Positions 10,100-19,025 of a stretch of DNA of 64,000 nucleotides are shown piece after piece. Every line of letters begins with the position of its first letter. The first letter of the stretch is position 1. The notes below the pieces were generated by a model. It did not search any database, was not told the DNA's origin, and worked only from the letters and a program-made list of their open reading frames with translations. The position numbers were made by a program, and so were the translations under genes. The DNA comes from Porcisia hertigi (taxonomy: Eukaryota > Euglenozoa > Kinetoplastea > Trypanosomatida > Trypanosomatidae): NCBI RefSeq assembly GCF_017918235.1, contig NC_090584.1, forward strand, positions 805,001 to 869,000. Direction: 5' to 3'.

Positions 10100-11319
10100 A
10101 AGGGAGGGAAAAGGTGAGGAAAGCCCAAGCGCCCCCCCCCACCACCACCACTCCACCACTCCACCACCCCACCACTTTCTCCTCCCTTCATACAAACCCC
10201 CCACAGTCCTGTCGTCAGCGGCAGAGCACACACACACCAAGCGGTACGCAGGGGGTGAGGGGCAGGGAAAGGGAAAGGGAGGGAAGGGAAAGATATGATC
10301 ACTCCATATCGTTCGAGGGCACGCCCACAACGAACAATTTCAGCGTCCTCGCGAAGCCCTGCGCATCGATGACCACATCGATGCATACTAAAATGCCTCA
10401 TCAGTGACACTGTTCCTACTTCGCGGCAAAGAGCTTAGCCATGTGCGTGCCAAGCTGCGCGGGCGAGTCAGAGATGGTCACGCCGGCGGCGCGCAGCGCC
10501 TCCTTCTTGCCCTGCGCAGTGCCCATCCCACCAGACACCACAGCACCAGCGTGCCCCATGCGGCGGCCCGGCGGCGCAGTGGACCCGCTGATGAAGGATA
10601 CGATCGGCTTCTTGATCGGGCTGTTCTTGATGAAGTCCGCCGCCTCCTCCTCCGCCGTGCCGCCGATCTCACCGATCAGAATGATGCCCTCCGTCTCCGG
10701 GTCGCTCAGGAACAACCGCAGGCAGTCCACCATGTTCGTCCCGTTGAACGGATCGCCGCCAATGCCGACGCACAGCGACTGGCCGAGGCCCACCGCCGTT
10801 GTCTGCGCGACAGCCTCGTACGTCAGCGTGCCGCTACGCGACACAATGCCGATCTTGCCCTTCTGGTGGATGTGGCCAGGCATGATGCCGATCTTACACT
10901 CTGCGGGCTTGATGATGCCCGGGCAGTTGGGGCCAATCAGACGCGTCTTGTTCTGCGACAGCAGCATCGACTTCACGCGCAGCATGTCCCATTGCGGGAT
11001 GCCCTCCGTGATCACTACAACCAACGGCAGCTCGGCCTCCAGCGCCTCCTCGATTGACGCGGCGCATGCAGGCGCGGGCACGTACAGCACCGACGCCGTC
11101 GCGCCAGTCGCCTTGACCGCCTCCGCAGCCGTCCCGAACACCGGCACGCCCAACGCAGTTGTGCCCGCCTTCTTCGGGCTCACGCCGCCCACCACCTTGG
11201 TCCCGTACGCGATCGCCTCCCTCGTGTGGAACGTGCCGGCCTTACCGGTCATGCCCTGGACAATCACCTTGGTGTCCTTGTTCACCCACCAGCGGATGGC
11301 GGAACGTGCGAACATCTTG
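10100..11319. repeat. Duplicated segment, copy 2 (SCS-alpha gene plus downstream flank)
   Basis: Partner of 5902-7122 in direct orientation at an offset of about 4,197 bp. Homology begins abruptly at 10100 and stops at 11319 just above the start codon. Near-identity of both coding and proximal 3' sequence, but not of the 5' side, points to recent duplication or ongoing gene conversion confined to this block. Confidence 0.93.
10416..11315 (-). CDS. Succinyl-CoA ligase (succinyl-CoA synthetase) alpha subunit, copy 2
   Basis: 299-aa protein that reads the same, residue for residue, as the one encoded at 6219-7118, including His255 of the phosphohistidine motif. It is transcribed first of the pair. 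Its 5' leader is different: on the sense strand a pyrimidine-rich stretch (about 11325-11358) is followed by CCAAG directly before ATG. Different leaders joined to the same product leave room for different expression levels or stage control, but the sequence alone does not show this. Confidence 0.97.
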   Translation of the reverse strand: MFARSAIRWWVNKDTKVIVQGMTGKAGTFHTREAIAYGTKVVGGVSPKKAGTTALGVPVFGTAAEAVKATGATASVLYVPAPACAASIEEALEAELPLVVVITEGIPQWDMLRVKSMLLSQNKTRLIGPNCPGIIKPAECKIGIMPGHIHQKGKIGIVSRSGTLTYEAVAQTTAVGLGQSLCVGIGGDPFNGTNMVDCLRLFLSDPETEGIILIGEIGGTAEEEAADFIKNSPIKKPIVSFISGSTAPPGRRMGHAGAVVSGGMGTAQGKKEALRAAGVTISDSPAQLGTHMAKLFAAK

Positions 11320-11930
11320 GATTACACAATGGTGAAAGGTTGAGGGGGAACAAAAACACTAAAAGCGCGTTTGATGTGTTTGCCGTAAGTGAGAATCTCA
11401 GAAACTCAACAGTGTATCCTGTCCGAGTCGAGGGGAGTGATGTTCGAGAATCGCAGTGCACCATGGTTGCGCGTTCCGAATTGTGATGAGAAACAAAACG
11501 ATGGAGAAGATGTACGATAGTAACCATTTTTTTTTTTTAGGGGGGGACTCCCCTGAAAAGCAATGGACAAGAGCCGCTTGACCTGCTGGAGAATTCATCA
11601 CAAAGAAGCCAAACGGCGTCGAGAGTAGCGTCCCTGTCTTCCAGCCCAGTCGCGTCGTACGCAATAGGCTGCCGCTTTTTCCCCCACCTTTCAGTTTCTT
11701 TCTGTACCACTTGCAGCGCGGAAAAAAAAAGAAGACGAGCACACGCCACACCACAATCTTTTCCGCTTGCATGAGACCACACAACGATGACGATCTCGGA
11801 AAGTCAAAGAAAAAAAACGAAGGGATAACAACACAAGTGAAAAAGGTTAAACGAGCACAAAAAAAGGAAGGAAAACGTTAAACGGGCTCGCTTCAGCAGA
11901 TTCGAGAACGTGCGATTACATTACAGAACT
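11320..11930. other. Intergenic, 5' flank of SCS-alpha copy 2
   Basis: No gene seen. It contains a T-run at 11527-11539 followed by a G-run, and A-rich stretches (11727-11740, 11807-11880) that are T-rich on the sense strand. It borders the dispersed repeat that starts at about 11931. Confidence 0.55.
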
Positions 11931-12040
11931 TCGTCCATGCGTCCAGCTCCACACGCCCTTCCACTTGCTTGTCAGAGGCTCATCGCGTGGCGCAAGGCAG
12001 TGCTCGACGCGCGTTGCAGCCATACCCGCTCAAGTCATCT

Positions 12041-12080
<40 letters not shown>

Positions 12081-12369
12081 GTCGCAGGTCGCCACGCGGT
12101 GCATCATTTGGGGTGACGTAGGCTACCCCCCCAACCCTCCTCTCCCCCAGCCGTGTGAGCAGTGCGGACCGGGCGATGAAGGCTCGAGAGGCCCTTGAGA
12201 CCTCGCCCTTCATGTGAATGGTACAGGCGTGTGAACTGTTGCGCGTCTTCCCCGAGAGAGTGCCGTCCAGGCTCTAGCAGTCGGAATCAGTAGCGAGAAA
12301 TCGCTCCGAGCACCCTCCCCCTCGTGGATACCTGGCCCTGACCACCACCAGAAGTGGTTCGGTAATGGC
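11931..12369 (+). mobile_element. Dispersed repeat copy A (SIDER-like retroposon candidate)
   Basis: About 440 bp, closely matching 38454-38982 (same orientation) and 45541-46079 (opposite orientation). Shared landmarks are the block around GCTTGTCAGAGGCTCATCGC, an internal (CA)n run at about 12042-12078, the block CCGTGTGAGCAGTGCGGACC, and CTCGTGGATACCTGGCCCTG near the end. This copy lacks the last roughly 80-100 bp found in the other two. Size, lack of coding capacity, dispersal and intergenic position fit Leishmania SIDER elements (short degenerate retroposons related to ingi/L1Tc). I could not verify the 79-bp family signature. Confidence 0.5.
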
Positions 12370-12609
12370 AGAGAGAAGAGCTACTCGGCTTCACCACACA
12401 GAATGAGCACAGGACGCTGCTGTCTCGTCAAGAGATCCTTCTCGAAGGCACGGAAAAAAACGAAAACAAGGTGGCAATGTTGCGCTCGGAAAGAAACTGC
12501 AATGAAACTACTTACGTGAGGGGGAGTTGTGTGCGAGTATAGGCTACTGGAGGTGTTTTGGCGATCCATCCACACCAACGGGGATCCATACGTCACCACA
12601 AACAGCAAG

Positions 12610-13637
12610 CGACTGTGGGGGCGGTAAGGTCATTTTTTTCCTCATCGTTGTCGGCTTGACGCACAATTGTGTATATTCTTTCGAGGCGCAGCCTATTGAT
12701 CTCGATGCCTGTCGCATAATGCAAGAAACCTTTCAGAGCTGAGGGGGAGAAATCCCGTGGTTTTTATACCTGATAAAATACTTGTTCACAGTGTGACTAA
12801 GCTTCTTTCCGTTCTCTAAAGCCGCGATATCAGCTGTTGGCTTTGTGTTGAAGAAAATGAAAGACTGCGTGTTGGTAAGCGAGCGCGTCAAAAAGCTTGA
12901 AATCCATGTCCACTAGTTTTGTCATCGCCTCAGAGGATATGTGCTTGGCACTTTTTCCTGTGAGAAATTGCGCCGGGTTTATCATACATCACAAGTAACT
13001 GATTACTGAGGGCAGAGGTAGTCACCACGTACTCCTTGGGATCAGCACTCAAAGCCTTCCACACGCTAATTTCCTGCACTTGGGCACATGCCGATTTTGC
13101 AAGAAAGCCGGTTATCGCCCTCTTCGCTTTGAAGGGAACTGACACCTCTAAGACACCAATCTCGTGCTTCTTCAGGTTGCCGAGAACGCCTGCAGAAAAG
13201 TAAAAATACGCAGACGCATTAATGTGGATACGGTAGGCGTCTACTTCACGCCTAGAGAGAATTGCAGGCGTCGCATCTACAGACAGCAGATACCGAGCGA
13301 TGTTCATCAGAAACTTACCGAGGTTGTAGTACATCCCAAAAAGTTCATACCAGTAGTCGTCGAGAACCGTATGCTGATTAGTCATCAACGGCGAGGCCCA
13401 GTGGTAGAGCTGGAGACTGGAAAACTGTGGCGCTTTGCAAACAACACTGGCGAGGAGTGATGCATACTCGTCAACAAGATCAACAAAATGCTTCACAAAC
13501 TTCTCGCAGCCGGCAGTGGTGCCCAGTTCCACATCTAGTGGGAGCCTCTTCGAGTCGAAGCGCTCTTGCATATACTGAAAGAAGTGGGCGCAGGCATCTC
13601 GCTTTTCGGCCAGGTCACTTTCGTCACGAGAAGTCTA
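12610..13637 (-). pseudogene. Decayed BRO1-domain protein gene
   Basis: The longest open piece (12930-13571, 213 codons from an ATG at 13569-13571) has the pattern of a BRO1 domain: FVKHFVDLVDEYASLL, then YHWASPLM, then YWYELFGMYYNLGKFLMNIA, then INASAYFYFSAGVLGNLKKH. It continues upstream in frame without an ATG to a stop at about 13638. Past its stop at 12930, BRO1-like sequence appears in other frames: KLVDMDFKLFDALAYQHAVF, then FFNTKPTADIAALENGKKLS, then EINRLRLERIYTIVRQADND, ending near 12610. This implies at least three frame changes and no proper start. Functional relatives (Bro1, ALIX, Rim20) bind ESCRT-III. Assembly error is possible, but the clustering of breaks in a single gene favours true decay. 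Confidence 0.6.
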
Positions 13638-14256
13638 CTTCTCTGTTCAGGCCGACGCAATGAGTGTTCGTTTGGAGCAGTGGAATGGTGGAAAAAATGT
13701 ACTTGGAGAGCTGTAGAGCATTTGAAGGTCCTGATGGGAACGAGCAAAGAAGCTGATGGGGGAAAAGGGAGCGTGGGCGCGGCAGAGGTAAAGGAGCGAA
13801 ACCAATAAATTACGCCTCCCCCTGAGCCCACGGATCTTTAAATAAAAAAAAAGGAACAAGGATGTGTTGATATAAGTGCTTCTTTTCTTTAGAGAGGGGC
13901 GAAATATTTAAAAGCCTTCTAACCCTTCAGGAGGCAGTGCTGGAGATCTGTCATCAAGAAAGAGAGTCAGCCACCTCCAATAATAATAATAATAAAACAA
14001 TATCTGAGACATCCCGTGGTGCTACAGAAAAAGCTGGTGTAACACGCAACCAAGCCCATCGGATGCAAAGAATCTACAAGGTACTATTGTGATTTTGTTT
14101 TATCATTTGAGAAACGGGATGTGCGTGCAGAGACTACAGCAAAGTATTTTGAAGGCGCTAAGAGGGGAAGCAAACCAAAAAAAAAGAGCAGCGGAAGTGC
14201 CTTAAACCAGAACAATGTATAATCCTTCTTTTCGAGAGAGGGGAAAATACTGCTTT
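13638..14256. other. Intergenic, AT-rich
   Basis: No gene seen. It contains A-runs (13842-13852), an (AAT)n microsatellite at about 13978-13996 and an A-run at 14176-14186. It is visibly AT-richer than spacers further away from the strand switch. Confidence 0.5.
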
Positions 14257-15012
14257 TTACCCATCTAGAGCGCGCCGGCATTCGTCCAGAAGTTCAGTAA
14301 GATCGTTGAGGGAACTGCTTGGCGTTTCCTTGAGCGCGCTAGCATTTGATATTGCCCGAGTTGATGCAAGTCTTTTTACCCCACCTGAGGAGTTTGGTAG
14401 TACTTGTTTTTTGCCGGATGCTGCAAGAAGACACGCCAGCTCGCCGCAGCGGAGGGACATAAGTTCAGTGCGCACATTGCATTCGTAACCGAGCAAGGAA
14501 CTTCGCGATGACATTTCCTCTATTTCTATGGTTTGCATGACGCATCTTTTTTGTAACGAATGGAAACTCTTTACCGTGGCGTTTGCCTTAGCTTCCAGTC
14601 TGATCAGTTTCAGGAAGAGTGCCTCTATTTTGACTGATGAACATTGCAGTGTTTGAAGCCTGTCCTCCAATATGGAGTTCACACAGAGGACCGAGTTCAC
14701 TACTGTGCGAAGGGAATCAAGCTCGTCAAGACCTTTTTCCGTCTGAGAGAATGTTGCGCGTTGCTGCTGAGAGTGTTGTACGCCTTGAGATACCGTGGCG
14801 GGACTTTTTTGTACACCGGCGTTCACATAGGTTGAGCAGCACGTCTGTGTCGCTCCATTTGCTCGCGTCACCGGAGCACACACGGCAGTTGGGAGATTGC
14901 TGTTGATGGAGGACTGAAAAAGTGTTGCTGGGTACTCATCACGTATACCGAGAGACCTAAGTGTTCGGTCGATCTCACTTATAGTTGCAGTGGTGTGCTG
15001 ATCGATGTCCAT
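14257..15012 (-). CDS. Conserved-looking coiled-coil protein of unknown function
   Basis: 251 codons from an ATG, intact. The N-terminus starts MDIDQHTTATISEIDRTLRS, a heptad-like helix. The middle (about 95-185) is rich in Leu, Glu, Lys and Ser with helical periodicity (ELDSLRTVVNSVLCVNSIL; KIEALFLKLIRLEAKANATV) and looks coiled-coil. There is no membrane segment or signal peptide. The C-terminus ends in a short acidic and basic helix (LTELLDECRRALDG). I do not recognise the family. Codon choice is AT-richer than in genes further from the strand switch, as for its neighbours. Confidence 0.7.
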   Translation of the reverse strand: MDIDQHTTATISEIDRTLRSLGIRDEYPATLFQSSINSNLPTAVCAPVTRANGATQTCCSTYVNAGVQKSPATVSQGVQHSQQQRATFSQTEKGLDELDSLRTVVNSVLCVNSILEDRLQTLQCSSVKIEALFLKLIRLEAKANATVKSFHSLQKRCVMQTIEIEEMSSRSSLLGYECNVRTELMSLRCGELACLLAASGKKQVLPNSSGGVKRLASTRAISNASALKETPSSSLNDLTELLDECRRALDG

Positions 15013-15414
15013 TAAAAAAAACTCCGCAAAAAGAAAGGAGTACTACCAGCACAAGGGTGAGGGGGAAGGCATTGAATGGAAGGGAAAAGGGGGGACTAGC
15101 CACATTTTAAAAAATGTGGCGGTTGGAAACACACCAACACAATCGCTAGTAAGGACAAGGTATGGAGCACCCCTGCTAATTTCTTTCCTGAAGACGCCAT
15201 GAATGAGACCAATATCACACGGCTTGTGGATTACCGTCGGCACCTTTTTACAAAAGGAAAACAGATAGCACTCGAGGCAATCGTTCCGTATCATGTTCGC
15301 TCCAGTTTCATGTGCGACACTTTTCTGACAAAATTTTGAAGACACACAGACACAAAAAAACGGCGCGAACTCTTTGGTCACTCAATCACCGTGATACTTT
15401 TGGCATCAAAGAAA
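15013..15414. other. Intergenic
   Basis: No supported gene. One open frame on the minus strand begins at GTG, not ATG, and has no protein-like features. An A-run at 15014-15020 becomes a T-run on the sense strand just upstream of the coiled-coil gene. Confidence 0.5.
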
Positions 15415-16125
15415 TCAAGACGACTGCTTCATCCCGCTGTAGTCATTCTTTCCGTAGAACCCCTTCGGTCTTGCCTCGTAGCGCGGAGCCAAATTTGGTT
15501 GCGGTTGCATCGCCATCTCCTTGTAAGGGCTCCTCAGTAACACTTCGTCCGTCATCTCATCTATGTTCCAATCCTTTGGACTCTCAGCCTCCGTATGTAG
15601 CTGGTGATCGTTCTCCTCGATAGCGTCAATACGAGAATATTCATTGATGCCGTAATCTGCAAGGGTTTTCAGCTCATCTAAATCCTTGCCATCGATGCTT
15701 AGCTTAAACGAAGAGGTGCATAAATAAGGCGATTGATTCTCAATCCTTACCTGTTGCATGAGTTCGGCGATTGTTGCATCACGCTGTGCCATCACTTGCA
15801 CCACTTGTATCCGCTGCTCCCAGCCACTGGTAACCCAAACGAACGTTTTAAAGCGGATACGCAAGGCCACGAGGTGCTCAACTTGTGGGTCATCAACGAC
15901 AGCGCGCCAGTAGTGCCGCTCGTTCTCGTGCAAAATGGTCTCTGCGCTTCCCATGTAAAATCGAGTATCACCAGGAGTAGCCGCTCGAATAGTGCCAGGG
16001 TAGGTTTTCGACTCCGTGAAGCGTCGGTGTGACTCGTAAGCCTCTTGCTCGTACTGCAACAACTTCTTCGCACTCAAGAGACACGCAGCCGTTGAGCGAA
16101 CGGAAAGCGCGAGGCTACGTCTCAT
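15415..16125 (-). CDS. Putative mitochondrial protein of unknown function, 236 aa
   Basis: First gene of the left transcription unit. The N-terminus MRRSLALSVRSTAACLLSAK is basic, serine-rich and lacks acidic residues, as in a mitochondrial presequence. Residues about 75-115 contain an aromatic, basic helical segment (HLVALRIRFKTFVWVTSGWE). Residues about 125-175 (IAELMQQVRIENQSPYLCTS, then FKLSIDGKDLDELKTLADYG, then INEYSRIDAIEE) resemble a ubiquitin-like beta-grasp: the phrase ending in LADYGI plus a hydrophobic pair is typical of such folds. The C-terminus is polar and ends KNDYSGMKQSS. Membership in a mitochondrial ribosome or respiratory complex is possible but not shown. Confidence 0.7.
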   Translation of the reverse strand: MRRSLALSVRSTAACLLSAKKLLQYEQEAYESHRRFTESKTYPGTIRAATPGDTRFYMGSAETILHENERHYWRAVVDDPQVEHLVALRIRFKTFVWVTSGWEQRIQVVQVMAQRDATIAELMQQVRIENQSPYLCTSSFKLSIDGKDLDELKTLADYGINEYSRIDAIEENDHQLHTEAESPKDWNIDEMTDEVLLRSPYKEMAMQPQPNLAPRYEARPKGFYGKNDYSGMKQSS

Positions 16126-16773
16126 GGCTTCCCTTCAAAGTAAAGCAGCTTCACCAAGGTGCTTTGAGAACACGAAGTAAACACAAATGTACAAGCCTCA
16201 AAACAGATTCATCAGGCAGGAGTGAAGTCGGTAGAAACGTCAGGTGTCAGGTGCTAAAGAAGGTCGCATTGTGCTGGGAAAGGCATATCAGGCATCACAA
16301 TATGCGAGGCCGGTCGTCAAATTTGCAACAAAACCTGCGTGAGAGCTTTGGTTCAATCACAAGGAGGGGGAGGGCGTTGCAGAGAGAGCAGTTTTGCTCG
16401 TTGACGACATTTGAAACGGTACAGCATTTTCTATTTTTTTTTTCGTCCACAGACGTTGTTTGCATAACCTTGCGCTGAGAAATTGAAGTCATTTTTTCGT
16501 ATTAGTTGCGACCGATGCAGCTGACCAGAAAGGCAAAGGGCATGATCAAGTGTGAGCTTTCAGGGGGGGGGGGACATGCAAAGAGCTTCACGCCGAAGTG
16601 AGCGTTTTGCGATGGACGTACAGGTAATGGTCTGCGGCTGCTAGTGATCCCACGCCCCAGGTTTTCCAGTGAAATGGATGGGATTGTGCGCCTGCCAGCA
16701 AACCAAAACTGCTCTTCTTGGGGTGTCTGCGACACTCGCGATACTCAAGGAAGGGTAAACCCTGCGTGGTGAC

Positions 16774-16791
16774 GGGGGGGGGGGGGGGGGG
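16774..16791 (+). repeat. G18 homopolymer in strand-switch region
   Basis: Eighteen consecutive G on the plus strand; a second run of eleven G lies at 16563-16573. Confidence 0.9.
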
Positions 16792-17230
16792 AAGAAAAAA
16801 CAGGGTGCGGATCGAATATCGTGGGAGATGGGGTGGGGAGCACTGGGCACGAGAAAAGAGCGGCGTTCAACAATTGCTTTTCTCCTATCGAGCGACTTCT
16901 AGACTCGCGTTAGAAAAAGCGTTAATAAGTTGTTTATCAGTAGCCTATTGATATCGGCAGCATTGCATTGCTGAATTCACAAACCGTGCGCACGAGGAAT
17001 TGCTTGACAAAAATAAGCTGGCTGACTGCCAAGAAAGGTAAGAGAACACATCCGTGCTACAAGCAACTCGATTTAGCTAGAAGGTGTCTCTGTAGAACTG
17101 AGATCAGATCTGCACCACTTTCACCTCGCGGCTCATGCTTCACGTGGGAGACTCGTTCAGTGATGCGCTGCCACTAATGACTCTTCTTTGTTGTGCACCA
17201 TCACCCCTCACTTCTCCTGGCCATCACTCT

Positions 17231-17246
17231 ATCTTTTTTCCCCCAG
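17231..17246 (+). promoter_or_regulatory. Predicted trans-splice acceptor for CLP1-like gene
   Basis: Polypyrimidine tract (17232-17244) followed by AG at 17245-17246 and no nearer AG. It lies inside the upstream extension of the open frame, so translation should begin at the ATG at 17299 and not further upstream. Confidence 0.55.
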
Positions 17247-17298
17247 AATCACTTCATCAAGAGTGGCGAACTCGTTTGAACGGCGTAGCCAGGAGGTC

Positions 17299-18636
17299 AT
17301 GACCAATTTCATCCAGCCAAAGGTAGGGTGTTCGACTAAGAGTATATCGGTGACAATTCCAGCGGATGGCGAACTTATTGTAATTGTCCCTCTTCATGAG
17401 CCCAAGTGCTCGGCGTCGATCAAGCTAGAGCCTTCAACTGACACCATAGACTCACGGGTTGATGTCACCGGCAGCCCTCTCGTGGCGGACATCTCATACT
17501 ATCTCCTGCCTGGAGCCACTCTCAATATTTTTGCGTGGACCGTAAGCGTCGTCCGGATAGAGGGGTCTGAGCAGTTGCTGCGGGGCGTGATTCGCTCGTC
17601 AACGAAGTCGATCACTCGACCCCTTGTGGAATACCATTGTGTGTTGCACACGCAACGCCTCGTCGCAGAGAAGACACAGTCCGCTGGTCCTGTGACACTG
17701 ATTTGCGGTGGGCAACTGACCGGCAAGACTATGGTTGCACGTACGCTAGTCAACTATGCTGCGCGTGCCGGTTGGAGGCCAACTCTAGTTGATATGGATC
17801 CTGGAGTTCAGCAAATGATTGGCTTACCTGGCTCCATTGGAGCAGCAGTTGTGGATTATCCAGTCTCTCTGGATGAAGTAATGTCACTCTCGCTTGTGAG
17901 CACAACGTGTTTTGTAGGTACCACAGAAGTCGAGTCCTTCAACAAGCTAGGGGAGGCTTTGATAGGGGCAGCATACGTGCATTTTTCAAAGCTCTTGCTC
18001 AACTGTGTTCGAGAACGCTTGTCGATACACGCAAACGACCTGTACGGGTTCAGCGGTGCAATTGTTCTTTTACCGGAGGTACACGGTAGTGCTGGTATGA
18101 ATGTTGTCAGTGAGCTCATACAGCAGTACGACATTACCAACGTGCTTTGCCTTGGTGATGACGACCTGTTTCACACTCTGTATCTGCGACACGATCGCGG
18201 AAACCCAGGTCAGCCAGACTACGTGAAGATAGATCGTATTTCACATAACTTTAGCGTCGTGCCTCCACCCAACGCTGATGCTGTGATGACATCGAGGTAT
18301 AGCGACTATTTTCTGGGCGCAGGTGCAGTGGGTCTGCACCCGTCACAGTGGTCAAAACCTTTCAATAGCATCGATGTCCTCATCCTCAAAGAGGAGCACG
18401 GGCAAGTGGTCTTGTCTGCAGTCCCAAGGGAGGAGTTACAGGGCATTGTGGGCTGCATTGGCGCACTGTTCTCGCCGAAGTCGGGCACTGCACTTCAGTC
18501 CTCACCGGTTGCCTATGCGAGAGTGCAGACAATTGACCCAGCTGGCATTTACTTGCTGACAAGCACCCATTTTACATTTCCCTCTGAAAAGATCACTTTA
18601 CTTGTTGGTAGTGTCCGCTGGATTACCAGCACTTGA
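17299..18636 (+). CDS. CLP1: CLP1-like polynucleotide 5'-hydroxyl kinase / pre-mRNA cleavage factor subunit
   Basis: 445 aa from the ATG at 17299. N-terminal beta-rich domain (about 10-100) with the Clp1 pattern of an all-beta cap (GELIVIVPLHEPKCSASIKL). The central P-loop is intact: GGQLTGKT at residues 137-144, with LVDMDPGVQQ at about 164-172 as the Walker-B-like segment that follows in Clp1. The C-terminal beta domain (about 335-445) ends RWITST. Clp1 acts in mRNA 3'-end cleavage with Pcf11 and, in animals, in tRNA ligation. In trypanosomatids 3'-end formation is coupled to downstream trans-splicing, so this protein probably serves that machinery. The related Grc3/NOL9 family is the main alternative; the full-length beta C-terminal domain favours Clp1. 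First gene of the right transcription unit. Confidence 0.85.
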   Translation: MTNFIQPKVGCSTKSISVTIPADGELIVIVPLHEPKCSASIKLEPSTDTIDSRVDVTGSPLVADISYYLLPGATLNIFAWTVSVVRIEGSEQLLRGVIRSSTKSITRPLVEYHCVLHTQRLVAEKTQSAGPVTLICGGQLTGKTMVARTLVNYAARAGWRPTLVDMDPGVQQMIGLPGSIGAAVVDYPVSLDEVMSLSLVSTTCFVGTTEVESFNKLGEALIGAAYVHFSKLLLNCVRERLSIHANDLYGFSGAIVLLPEVHGSAGMNVVSELIQQYDITNVLCLGDDDLFHTLYLRHDRGNPGQPDYVKIDRISHNFSVVPPPNADAVMTSRYSDYFLGAGAVGLHPSQWSKPFNSIDVLILKEEHGQVVLSAVPREELQGIVGCIGALFSPKSGTALQSSPVAYARVQTIDPAGIYLLTSTHFTFPSEKITLLVGSVRWITST

Positions 18637-19025
18637 AAAAAATTAGTGAATCTCCTCAAAAGTTAATTTACATGACACCCTAAAAACGGCGCACTGAAGC
18701 AACAAAGTTATCGAAGCTTATTGACACTAACAAAAGAAAATGCTGAGGTACCAACGATGCTTTCCTCTGGAGACCACGCGTGTCGTACAGCGTCTTTCTA
18801 GTGGTCAGCAATGACATGATGGAGAGCAACATGCATCTTGCATTCAGGTTCTTGCTACCGCCTTTGTTGTTGTTGTTTGAGCTGCTTCACTTCTTGATAG
18901 TATCTTCCGCCGGTGGCTCCTCTCTCATCCTTTTCAGCGAAAACCGTTACTTCTACTGCGTAACTCGCATAGCGATTTTTCTTAGGCACCCCTGGTAGCA
19001 CAATCAGCGATATCAATGCCGAAGA
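18637..19025. other. Intergenic, with predicted acceptor for VPS33
   Basis: Short AT-rich spacer. A pyrimidine tract at 18917-18935 with AG at 18936-18937 is the likely trans-splice acceptor, leaving a leader of about 90 nt. A 72-codon frame at 18780-18998 begins at GTG and falls in this leader, so it is not called. Confidence 0.5.

Larger units (their letters stand above)
16126..17298. other. Divergent strand-switch region (likely transcription initiation zone)
   Basis: Genes to the left all read leftwards and genes to the right all read rightwards, so polycistronic transcription of both arrays should start here. The region has two long G-runs on the plus strand (16563-16573 and 16774-16791) and no convincing gene. 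In Leishmania and trypanosomes such regions carry acetylated or variant histones rather than TATA promoters; nothing in the sequence defines a discrete promoter. A short open frame at 16968-17177 lacks features of a gene. Confidence 0.85.

Noticed and set aside
17188-17298. Upstream extension of the CLP1-like gene
   Set aside because: Begins at TTG, and a strong acceptor AG at 17245-17246 lies inside it.
16126-17298. Discrete promoter motif (TATA or Inr) in the strand-switch region
   Set aside because: No motif stands out, and trypanosomatid polymerase II initiation zones are not known to need one.
18780-18998. 72-codon hydrophobic frame before VPS33
   Set aside because: GTG start and overlap with the predicted VPS33 leader and acceptor; could at most be an upstream frame.
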